From positions 186,001 to 250,000 of the forward strand of contig WACJ01000057.1 in assembly GCA_008973525.1 (NCBI GenBank): 64,000 nt of DNA, given 5' to 3'. Source of the stretch: Stenopsyche tienmushanensis (taxonomy: Eukaryota; Arthropoda; Insecta; Trichoptera; Stenopsychidae). Position 1 is the first letter of the stretch, and each line of letters opens with the position of its first letter. The notes below the pieces were generated by a model that was not told the origin of the DNA, searched no databases, and saw only the letters and a program-made list of their open reading frames with translations. A program made the translations under genes and the position numbers. This document shows, piece by piece, positions 44,823 through 54,990 of this stretch.

Positions 44823-47330
44823 TTAAGTGTAATTTATAAGATACAGCCATTTTTTCTAAGTGTATTTATTTATTGCGCTTCGATGGTTTTTAATATTAGC
44901 CGCCTAAAATGTGTTATAATTCGAAATCCTACTTCGAGTCTAGATTTGTAGATGGGAAGATATGTTAACTGAGGAAACGTATTATACATACGAGTATTAA
45001 TCCTTTGATGAGTATGCACGCAAATGGTTCGGACAGCGCTTCTTATCGCTTTATTTACTTATATTTCTTATTATTTATTTAACTTATATTCATTCTTAAT
45101 ATTATTTATCCAATTTATGATGTCAAGCATAACATTTACGATATGTTTTATTGTTTTGTCATGTTTTAATTGAATTTTCAACGAAGTTTCATGAACATAA
45201 AGAATAAAAAAAAATTAGACCATTTAAATTTAATCTGTGTATTTTGACGCCTTTCAAAATATTTGCATGATCTTGATGTTTATTGGAAAATATCCGATCC
45301 GTTGCCAATAAATAACCGCCAATAATTTGAGGTATTTTGGTTATCCAATTTAAAACACAAATTTATGTTTGTGTGTCTCAAATACAGAATCTGAAGATCG
45401 ACTGTCAGTTATTTCGGAACACAATCTTGTGTAACACGTGTGATTTTCGTTCCTGATGTACGTATTACGTATACGTGATTTCAGATTGATGCGATCCTGA
45501 AATTCCAATTATTACTCCTGTGTAACGTTAATTGTAGATTTAACACATGATTTGTTTTGCTCATTTGATGCTGGGACGATTGGGGATTTGAAAACGTGCC
45601 ATCAGGAACGTGCTCTTTGAGACTAGACGTTAAAGCCATTAATACTCTTAGATTTATAATGCACATTATTAAAGTATTTGGTTATAATAAATATATTATT
45701 TCGAACATATTTTATTTGTATAAAGTGCACATTAAAAAAATCTTACTTTTCAATGTGCTGATATGTTGATGGTATTTATGATTGGTTTTATAAACTACAG
45801 ATGCCATATTTATTGTGCGAAATATATTTTGGATATAAAAATTTGTTTATTGTACATTTATAATGGTTATATTTATATGGCACAACATGTGTGTCATAGC
45901 CTGAACCACCATTAATGGCCGTTGGCTCAACATATGTGTCACGTTTCCGCCAACAGTTGAGTCCATTGGGTCATATACCACGATTTAGTTAACCGATATC
46001 ACAATCAACGCTTAGTTTTAACAATGTCTTTGGTTTTTTAAATTGATTTTACTGTTTTTAGGCAACTGTTTTTGATTTCATGTCACCTTCTGGTTCAATC
46101 TGTTCAATTGGTGATAATAAATCTTTAGCTCTAAGAGCGTCCTTTAAATCTCCATTGATTCAATTTATTAATACCACCATTGGTGTAAGTTGACAGTCAT
46201 AATTTCACCTTTGTATCGTTTATGACTTTAGTGACCTTGTTCGCCATTTCAGGTTTGATCGTAAAAAACAGCAATATTTGATGTGTTCTTCATTAGTCTT
46301 GTGGCTTAACATTAAAAAAATAAGCAAATTTAAACAATTGTGCTATAAAAACACGTATGGATTGATTCTTCGTCTTTTTGTCGCTAATCGCATAAAAGCA
46401 GCGAAGAAAAGCACCTCCACAAATCCAATATATATTAGGACCGCGCAGCGTGAATAAAGTTTGTATATTAATAAATGAACCTTAACACTGTTGATATTGT
46501 TAAGCCCCATAATAGGGTTTTAAATAGAATCACATTTGGTACAATGCTGAGTTTTAAGAAGACCCCACACAAATCAGAGTTTTTAGAAAATCAATTTCAC
46601 ACATTAGAGCTTGTGCAGAATACATACTCCTCTTTACATCTTGATTAACTTCTCAATCCACTGTTGATAAAATTTCATTGTTTGATCAGGAATAGAACAC
46701 CAAACAATATATTCGTATTTCTCATGCTTATTCGAAGACCAAGTCATGATGCCAATCTTTTCCGATGGAGTCGATCATAATTGATCGCAGCGATATTGAA
46801 GTTTCCCAATTATCGTCATCCGTGTGCATTTCGTCAGGAACAATGATTTAATTAAAGAACCTCCTTATCATTCAGCAAGTCAATTAAGTCTCCATTTTGC
46901 CTGGACGTCGAGTTTTAAATTACTTTCGAGAAATTCCAACAGCCGGCAGTTTTGATCACGATACATAAAGATGTTAGCCGAGGAACCGCTTCTTTCCTAA
47001 ATATTTATACATCCGTCGATATTTTCGTGAAAATCTTTTTTTAATATAAAAGTGGGGCAGCACACGTTTGATATACGGGCGAAGCTTTTGATGTGTTTCT
47101 AACGAGCGCTGATTCCAGAAAGAAGCTCCAAAATCGATCGCGAACGATTATATTCTTCTATTTTGGATATGCGCAGATTTGTTCGTTCTGGAAAAATAAA
47201 AATGAGAATTTAGATTTGTTCTCGTTTTAATAATGATCCTTACACCTTTTAATGCCAATCGAAAAAAAAATGTATCTAAGCGAAGAAAGCCGAAATTCCC
47301 AATGCGAATATTAGGGCGTCATCTCATATG
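44823..47330. other. AT-rich stretch with minor repeat pieces
   Basis: Holds a solo family A end (44997) and a family B piece at 46455-46545 (aataaatgaaccttaacact then gttgata). A 61-codon minus frame at 45481-45666 has no certain motif. No gene is supported. Confidence 0.45.
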
Positions 47331-47400
47331 CAACGATATATCGTCGTTTGCAACTCTTGCGCAAAGTGCCAACGACGATATATCGCTGTTCGGCAATAAT
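47331..47400 (-). repeat. Family D hairpin copy
   Basis: cgatatatcgtcgtttgca (47334-47352) pairs with tgccaacgacgatatatcg (47367-47385), followed by ctgttcggcaataa, the reverse of the ttgattgccgg lead of the 30291 copy. Confidence 0.65.
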
Positions 47401-47999
47401 ATAGCTAAAACGGGCGTAATTCATTCGTCATGTCTGCATTTAAATAGGAATGACTTGTATTCAGCCTAAGCTTTATATTCTTTTTCTGTTTTGTCGATTC
47501 ATTTCCGTCCAATATTGGATCTAACATATTTAAATATGTTAACCCAGTTATTTTTATATTTCATCAGTTCTCACTGAACAATCAAGATTTTATCGTTGCC
47601 AACATTCCTTTATTGAATGTTATTTGTAACAAAGCAATTTTTTTTGGGTATTCATAATAATAAAATAGCATAATTTGTTCGGTTATGAAATGATTCAATG
47701 TTTTAGAAATCGGCTTAATAAAATATCCTGATTTTTGAGTTGCCTGCGTTTCGTTCAATGTTAATGGGATAAATTGGAGTCTGTGAAGTTTATCCGATAA
47801 AACTCAGATTATTAAATTAGAGATATCTGTCTTGATCTTTAGATAGTCATATTGATTATACTTTTTAGAAATAATGTAAAGATTTGTTGTTGGGAAACTA
47901 TTACATGAAAATCGTCTATCCTTGGAAAAGCCTCCTATAAAGATTACCTAAGTTCCATTAAATATATGATTTATTTTTTTTAGTTTAGGGAGATCGTTT

Positions 48000-48180
48000 T
48001 GCTACGTTTCACACATACGCCCCATAACGCATAAAAAAAAGAAATTTGGTGGTGTCAGATCTGGAGACCGTGCGAGCCACGGAATAGCGGACGTCCCCAG
48101 GCAAAGAAATCCAGTGGTGTCAGATCTGGCGACCGTGCGAGACACATGGACAATGCACATGAACAAAACATCCTGTATAA
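48000..48180 (-). pseudogene. Tc1-like transposase fragment with a duplicated catalytic block
   Basis: The minus strand carries LARSPDLTPLDFFAWG (48144-48097) and again WLARSPDLTPPNFF (48080-48039), 65 bp apart. SPDLTPLDFFLWG is the third-Asp block of Tc1-like transposases. The duplication is a local tandem copy inside a dead fragment. Confidence 0.6.
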
Positions 48181-48187
48181 ATGTTAT

Positions 48188-49230
48188 ATCATCATCATCA
48201 TAGCGCAGCCACTAACAGTCCACTACAGAACTATGGGCCTCTTCAATATCCATTCATAGGAAAGGGGTTACATCCATTTCGTCTGTATCATACATTCACC
48301 TCCTCATTCGCTCGATATTGAAGGTAGCATTACCACCGAGTTTTATTTTGAACGCTCACCCAACGGGTATCCTGAGTGAACGTATTGACGAACACTTTCG
48401 CGAACGTCTCGATAAGGAGTTTGGGGGGTTTGTAAAGACTGAGTAGTTTTCATAGGGAGATGGTGGAAAACTACTCTAGACGACCTTTTTGACTCTACTG
48501 GAAAGGGCTTTCTGGAGTACAAGGAGTCCAGTCCCCCCTTTCCTCGCTAGGGCGTTGCCGGGGTAGGGTGAAGACATACGAGACGCTTAAGTGCATCTCG
48601 GATTCGCTCCTACACCAACTGAGGGTGTCTCTCCGTCACCGTACAACTTACCCGAGCGAATTCGAAACTGAGTGGTTTCGCCATTTTTTCAGGTTGCCCC
48701 TCTCAGTTCGGCGATTACAAAACGATATAGAAGTCAACGGAAGACAATGTTGTTTTTCGTTGCAAAGTAAAGATCATCAAATGCATCTCCTCGAGGCCGT
48801 CTTCTTGGTGTTCTTCTTGTTCCTGCTCCGTTCCTAGAGCCTCTCGGATCCGAACCGGTGAGGTTCCTCGAGTTCCATACTGCTAAGTAGGGAAGACCAT
48901 GCAAGAGACAACGAGCGACATGCAAGTTAAGATTCGTATAAAAAGCAATGAATAGTATATAAACTGGATATCAGCTTGCTGTTAGAAGAGTATTTAAGTA
49001 TCTACTCTGTAAAAAGGTACTAGTCAAGTGGCCAATAGTTAAAATACATAAAATCGTATAAGTATAATAGTTAGGAGTAGTCAAATGTGGTTAGGCCGCA
49101 AAAGTATTAGTCAAATTGTATTAGCAAGGGGTAGTTATGTCGCATCACAGTATTCGAACTTTGACGTTTAGTGTCTACCGGGCACAATCAAATAATATTT
49201 AATCGGTCAGACTGGGAGTAACTGGAAACA
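48188..49230 (-). repeat. LINE-like 3' segment, copy 2 with internal extra DNA
   Basis: Matches copy 1 (37148-37795) from the catcatcatcatagcgcagcc tail through gaagacatacgagacgctt to tcaagtggccaatag and accgggcacaatca. Relative to copy 1 it has additional sequence near 48300-48480 and 48920-49170. Confidence 0.55.
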
Positions 49231-49638
49231 AATATATAGACATAGCTGAAACGAATAGGTTAAAGTCAGGTATCAAGTAATATCAAATAGTCAGGTCCAT
49301 ATCAAATAGTTTTATAGTCAAGATTGTATTATGGGAGCAGTCGAAAAAGCATTTTGCTCCCAGTGTTCCCGTGTTTATGTGATAGTAGGAGGCGGATGTG
49401 TGCGAGTATTTGTTAATTCACTTACCTTGGAAGCTTGGATTATTATGATCTTACTTGCGTTATTATCCTTGTTGTAGTTCCTCTCAAATGACGCGGTGAA
49501 GATGTTCCATTTTTTGTGCAGATGTCGTAAAAACAATGTTTTTCGGCGTCACTCGCGAATTTTATATACAAGTGTAGTCGGCGTTTCGTCAGAGCGTACG
49601 AATGAACTTGCGCGGGGGGGGGTCCCAGGCGTTGGGGG

Positions 49639-49743
49639 TGCCGACAAGTCACAGAAAGAACTCAACGTATCACAGAAACGAATTATTTTCGCAAAGCGTA
49701 TCGAGCGCCGAGTCGTTTTACCTCCGACTATCGGGAGAAGACT
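49639..49743 (+). repeat. 105-bp direct repeat, copy 1
   Basis: Starts tgccgacaagtcacagaaag and ends actatcgggagaagact. Identical base for base to 50037-50141. The flanks differ but both are preceded by a G-rich run. Confidence 0.85.
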
Positions 49744-50036
49744 GAATGTTAAACTTTGACAATTATTGAAAGGTTTTTAAGTCCTTAATTTTATTACAGT
49801 TAAGCGTCGATTGGGAACGGCCCACTGGAGGTAGAGAAAAGAACGGCACAAAAAATGCATTTCTTTGAATTTCGATGTTTGCCATAAGCCGCATGTTTAG
49901 GCGATAACGAAGGATGAGATGTAATAAAATTTAGCATTATATTATAATGTTTCGCGTGTAATTTTCGTTAGGACAAGATGAAACGGTCTTACTGATGAAG
50001 GGGGCCCTGTCGGAGGGCGCAGCCCCGGCGGTGAGG

Positions 50037-50141
50037 TGCCGACAAGTCACAGAAAGAACTCAACGTATCACAGAAACGAATTATTTTCGCAAAGCGTATC
50101 GAGCGCCGAGTCGTTTTACCTCCGACTATCGGGAGAAGACT
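50037..50141 (+). repeat. 105-bp direct repeat, copy 2
   Basis: Identical to 49639-49743. The preceding sequence ggagggcgcagccccgg is GC-rich and unlike copy 1's lead. The 293 bp between copies has no recognised content. Confidence 0.85.
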
Positions 50142-50521
50142 CAAATGTTATATATTATGTTCGAATATAACACGACGCTTAATATTGTTGTGATTAATCC
50201 ATTTTTCTCAAAGAATTTATTGATCGATAGCTTAAAAATCATATAAATGTAGCAAATGTGGATGAACTGTTTATCATTTAAATGGGGCTATTCTACTGTT
50301 TTGATGTTTGTATTGTTATACTGGGTTATTATTTTTTGTATTGCCAATTATAGTATCTTCAAGGTTATAGGTTCCAGACCGAAAATGCTGGTACCATCTT
50401 TGTTCTTAATTCGCATTTTATAGTATATCAACTATAAATCTCGCAGTTTTTTACTGCTATTATTTTTTTTTGGCCTTGATGAAACATCCAAAGCAAAATA
50501 TGTACTAGATTATGTTCAAAC

Positions 50522-51097
50522 CAGGGCTTCGAACCGGACGTAAACCGTTACTGAACCGGTTCGAAAATATTGGTTTATTTTGTTTATAATATTTAATCTT
50601 TGTTCGTCTTATTAATTATCCACTTAAATTAATGCATAAGGTGTAATCCACTGTACAATATTATGTATTTCGTTATGTCATCTTTTCATATACGAAGGTC
50701 GTCCAATCTAACCCACTTTGTGACTTGTTGTCGACTTATCACCTCACTAGCATAAACTTCCACAAGCATTTGATTGATGTTCGCGGCGGTATTGTTCTGC
50801 AAAATCAAAAAAAAAGGATGACTGCGTGGATATCGAATGAACGGAAGGTGGCGGGAGCGCGTGACGACCTCTCTTTCGGAAGAATTTACTGTGATTGAAC
50901 AAAATGGCCGACAAACACGCTGGACCAAACAAACTGACCGTTAGAATCCCCTTTACATGTCAGGTGTGCAAACTTTGTAACAAAAAATATCCTCTGGCCT
51001 CAGGAACCCTTGTAACCTTACTTTCTAGATGATCCTCGTATTTTAGGCTCTAAACAGGACCTAAAATTAAACTAATAACTAACAGTTCCAAGCCCTG
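50522..51097. mobile_element. hAT-like element interrupted by a mariner
   Basis: Ends CAGGGCTTCGAACCGG and, on the reverse strand, CAGGGCTTGGAACTGTTAG. The flanking 8-mers gttcaaac (50514-50521) and gttccagc (51098-51105) agree at 6 of 8 positions, fitting an aged hAT target duplication. Without the mariner at 50693-51038 only about 230 bp remain, so it was a MITE. Confidence 0.65.
50693..51038 (-). mobile_element. Mariner family M1, 346-bp deleted copy
   Basis: Flanked by TA (50691-50692, 51039-51040). Ends CGAAGGTCGTCCA and, reverse, CGAGGATCATCTAGAAAGT. The minus strand retains the leader, then RVCRPFCSITVNSSEREVV and FLILQNNTAANINQMLVEVY (helix-turn-helix), ending SRQQVTKWVR fused to the left terminus. 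The whole catalytic part is deleted. Confidence 0.8.
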
Positions 51098-51105
51098 GTT
51101 CCAGC

Positions 51106-51684
51106 TTACATTGCTTAAATTTAGTTCAGATAACAAAAAAACAACGTGCTTTACATCTGTGCAAATATCTACATTTTTCTTTCGCAATTTGTCAACGTTG
51201 CATCATATAATTTTGATCAAAATATAAATGTGTTCTTGTGGGATCTAAAACCAAACGCATTTATCTGCGAAAACTAAAGATCATGTTCTTCTTGGCTTCA
51301 ATGAAGTTGTTTGTTGAAAACGCTTGAAAAACTACCAAGTTTAATTGGTAGTGATGCAACAAAATAAGCAAGTGTGAGATGTATATGCGAATGTAAATTA
51401 AAATAAATATTATGGGAATTTCAATATTGAAGATTTACAAAGGATTCACGTGATTGTTAGTAAAGATGTTAGCGTAATTATCGAAGTAAACCCGAGAAGA
51501 CGTACGAAGGCTTAATGTGAATGATCCACAAATATTTTTAAAAAATAAGAAGGCTCTCAAAGTTTGACGAATGATTGCTTCGCAAATCGTCCAAGGCGCA
51601 TCTTAACACCTTACGTACGGGGAAACAAGTTAAACGCGCGCGTTTATCCATAGTTTTGGTTATTTTGTGTATTGGGAAAACGCT
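51106..51684. other. AT-rich DNA, nothing recognised
   Basis: No exon or element ends seen. Confidence 0.45.
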
Positions 51685-52128
51685 GAAGTCGTTGATGCTA
51701 TAATCGCTTTACACCGATCACTTTCTGTCAACTTCTATCGGAGTGAGACAATCTTCAATGCGAGGCAGAGTCAATTGTAAATAAGCACTGTTGAAAGCAT
51801 ACAAGACCACGTCATTTTTTTACATAAACAATACACAAGAAATCGATTCATTTGCTCCTGCTTTAAAAGAAATGATAATCGGACAAAGACTTATTCAACA
51901 AGCAGCGACGAAAAGGAAGCAATTAAATAAATAAACACTGTCATTATTAGTCAATAAATTTGGGCTAACGATCTATACAATCGTGCGATGTATGCGGGGA
52001 AGCTTTCCGTCTCTGTCTCCTGAACTGCGCTCTCTGTCTCTGTCTGTCTCCGAGCTTAATGTACAAGAGTGCTCTTTATGAATAGTGGAGGGGAGGTCTC
52101 AGGCCCTGGGATAGTACTCCTTTAGGGG
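51685..52128 (+). repeat. Family B repeat, 3' part
   Basis: Collinear with 17765-18259 over about 450 bp, ending tactcctttagggg then TTAA (52129-52132). Confidence 0.65.
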
Positions 52129-52289
52129 TTAAAAGAATAGTTGAAATTGGCTTAATTCATAAAAATATGCTTGTAATATGTCAAAGGTAGAAAATATTTG
52201 ATTTAATTTTCCGCCCATTATTACCCAGGGCAGTCCATTATGTTTATAGCGCTACACGTCCATAAAGTCCATATGAACTAATTTCATTT

Positions 52290-52410
52290 CAATGACGATT
52301 TATTTTGGACGATATTATAATAAATATGCATCCATAGTAGATTTTAGGCGGTCCGGTCTTTTTCTGTCCTTCAAAGTCGAATTCTACGGTTGTCTTCTAA
52401 TGATATAATG
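52290..52410 (-). repeat. Tc1-like fragment, copy of 21440-21640
   Basis: catccatagtagattttagg and cggtccggtctttttctgtc match 21500-21545. The minus strand gives the same DRKRPDRLKSTMD-type reading, broken by stops. Confidence 0.5.
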
Positions 52411-52669
52411 CATTGATGGAAAATTTGAATTTTTAGCAATTCACTTGATTGAAACGCGTTCATTTCGTAATGTAATGATAGAAGTACAAATGGCAAACGT
52501 ATAAAATGAATTTAAAAAAATCATCACATACCCATTATATAATAATTATTGAGAATGATGAGAGATGGATGAATGATGAAATGAGAAATATCGTTATTCA
52601 GGACAGTTATCACAAATGTAAAAGGTTATGAAAAAAGACCCGGACTAATAAGAACAAGAAACATGACGA

Positions 52670-53055
52670 CTCCACTTATCCGTACAAATCCACTTATCTG
52701 TCAGGACCGCCGCAGCGTGTATGAAGCTTGTATATACATAAATAAATACTATCGATAGCACACAATATTCGTTCATTTCTTCGCGTAAACATAAACAATA
52801 CACTTGAAATCTATTAATTTGGATTATTATTCGATAAATCTGTATATGCTCTCTCTGTCTCTGTCACTCGCTGAGCTTAACGTGCAAAAATGCTCTTTAT
52901 GAATCACTGGAATTCGAACGCAAATACGCGTCTCAACTCCATAATTTTGAGTTTACTGAGGGCTTTCAAACTAAAACAGCGTCAAAAGGCTCTCAAGTAT
53001 AAAATCCGTCAGTAAACTGTTCTGTACTCTGACTCGCCTCTCGAGTGCAAAGGGT
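52670..53055 (+). repeat. Family B repeat, longer copy
   Basis: Contains cttatccgtacaaatccact, gtatgaagcttgtatataca, atcgatagcacacaatattc and tctctgtctctgtcactcgc, and ends ctcgagtgcaaagggtta (degraded TTAA). Confidence 0.55.
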
Positions 53056-53079
53056 TATTACTTTTCTTAAAGGGCTAAC

Positions 53080-53432
53080 AACTTCTTGTAACCAAGTTTT
53101 TCCGATGCAATATCACCAAGGCGACTTCGGAAAATGTCAGAAATCATTGATGGCCTTCTTTTAACAATCCAACCAATTTCGTGACATATTGTCGACTCAT
53201 CACATCACTACCTTAAAATTCCACGAGCTTTCGATGGATATTTGCGGCGGTATTGTTCTGCAAAGTCAAAAAATGGATGATCGCACGGATCACGTACGGA
53301 CGGGAGTTGGTGAGAGCGCGCGATGACCTTTCCATCGGTAGAATTTACTGTGACTGAACAAAATGGCCGACAAATCTACACGCCAAGTGTGCCAAATTCG
53401 AAATAAAAAATATCGTCGACCTCAGGAGTTGT
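53080..53432 (-). mobile_element. Mariner family M1 deleted copy
   Basis: The minus strand starts MADKSTRQ opposite 53382-53362 region; 53085-53300 contains the HTH part (LQNNTAANIHRKL-type) and the SEKLGYKKL block near 53090. The outer right part (tcgacctcaggag) matches the M1 leader. The left end is lost. Confidence 0.65.
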
Positions 53433-53639
53433 TATTACATGCGTTTCGCATGGAATGGGTTAAGAAACATCGCACGAATACAATTTTAGAAATACTCTTT
53501 CATATTTTTGTATGTAAAATGATACTTGTAACCTATTTGAATGTTTACTTCAAAGTGTCTCGGAATGAAGGTGTTTACGCTTCGGCTAAGTAGTTTCCGA
53601 TTTGATTTATCGACGCTGTGTGGGAGGGACGAGTTGAGG

Positions 53640-53995
53640 TTCTATTTGGAATTGGTATCGAGTTTCAGCACGATGTAAGATGTGTGGTGTCGTAAGTCGA
53701 GACTTGGGCGGTGTTGCAAAGTTTGAAGGCGCCACACGTGTACCCAACAGGTGTTTGATTTAGCTCGGTGGGACGGTGGATTATGCGCGTGCCTCTTCTG
53801 CCAGCTCCGTTTCTCCGGTTCTCTCCTCACGATCAGTCTGTCGCGGGTCGCGACGCTGACCCGTCGTCCAGCGGTCCGTGCTTCTCAAACGGCGGCTCGC
53901 GTAATTACTCCCGCGGAAATCTCATCCGGAAAACCCATTTTTCACACCCCCGAATTCATAGCATGTGATCCTACTTGTGGGCTGACAGTGAAGAA
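53640..53995. other. GC-rich patch, possible untranslated first exon
   Basis: CpG-rich sequence with open frames on both strands (53751-53999 + and 53830-53642 -) and no recognised domain. It lies 380 bp upstream of the candidate MATK start exon and could be its promoter or 5' UTR. Confidence 0.3.
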
Positions 53996-54372
53996 GTGAT
54001 CGATTCAAATCGAATCATGCCAATTTTAATATATGCATTCATTCAATTCAAGATAAAAAATATTTTGCAAAACCGCTAAAATCAAATGCCAAATCTTGCC
54101 AAAATAAATCACCACCGGTTCCAATCGCTGAATATCATATTTAAAAAAAAAGTTGACGTTTTTTAAATTTGTGTTTTTTTTATGTTGTTTTTGTTAAATT
54201 ATTCGTTTTGTGTGCAAATTTGTTTTTTTTTCTAGTGGATTATTCATTGTTTTGATTATAATTTAGCGTGCACGTGTTTTTGCAGTATCATTGTTTTAGT
54301 GAACTGACTTATGATAAACTAATTTGGGCACAAGAATACCAAGAAGATATAACGTATTTATAAATAATCAGA

Positions 54373-54384
54373 ATGGCGACTAAG
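54373..54384 (+). CDS. Candidate short first coding exon (MATK, then donor)
   Basis: Four codons, ATG GCG ACT AAG, in good start context (CAGAATGG) end at a strong donor AAG|GTGAGA in phase 0. Upstream, a pyrimidine tract with tttttttttctag at 54226-54235 reads as an acceptor, so a 5' UTR exon of about 150 bp would precede. The next exon was not found and may be outside the window. Short starts before long introns are common in insects, but chance is a real alternative. Confidence 0.3.
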
Positions 54385-54754
54385 GTGAGATTTTTTTTAA
54401 AGAATAGTCATAATCAGAAAACAATTATTCCTCTTATTGGACGAAATCTGGTCGATCAAATTCGAATTTGCTAAAATAAATTTTATGTGCGAAGACATAA
54501 ATGGGTTGAAATTCTATTGATTTTCTGATCATCATGAGACAGATTAAGGAAAGAAGCCAATCGAGTGCAAATCCGGTAGAACATTACAAAGTTTTTAAAT
54601 CCGCTGCAATGCTTGTTGGCGTGTTAACACATTTTTGTCGGGGTCTATCGGCTCATATTATTGATTTTTGACACTTATGAATCAGATCATCAACCAAGTG
54701 TAATCACAAGTAATTGAATTCAACAATATTGAATTATGCTTTTAGGATTTTTTT

Positions 54755-54990
54755 TTAAAGTTTACGACCACTATTTGGTCCCGCGTGTTTGTCGGCCATT
54801 TTGTTCAGTAGCAGTAAATTCTTCCGATGGAAAGATCGTCGCGCTTCCATAATCTCTCGCCCGTGCGAGACATCCGTTCACTTCATGGGAGGGAGAAGCT
54901 TTTTTGGACTCTATAGTGACAGAGGATGAGACGTGGGTGTATTACTACACCTCAGAATCCAAAAGATCACAAAAAAAGTTGGCGGTGAAG
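54755..54990 (+). mobile_element. Mariner family M1 deleted copy
   Basis: The leader ggtcccgcgtgtttgtcggc then cattttgttcagt is followed by cagtaaattcttccgatgg, then a jump to the first catalytic block: LDSIVTEDETWVYYYTSESK (the first Asp of D,D34D, in EDETW). No terminal repeats remain. Confidence 0.75.

Noticed and set aside
48041..48144. Possible CRISPR-like or satellite array
   Set aside because: Only two units, and both encode the same Tc1 catalytic block; it is a local duplication in a transposase.
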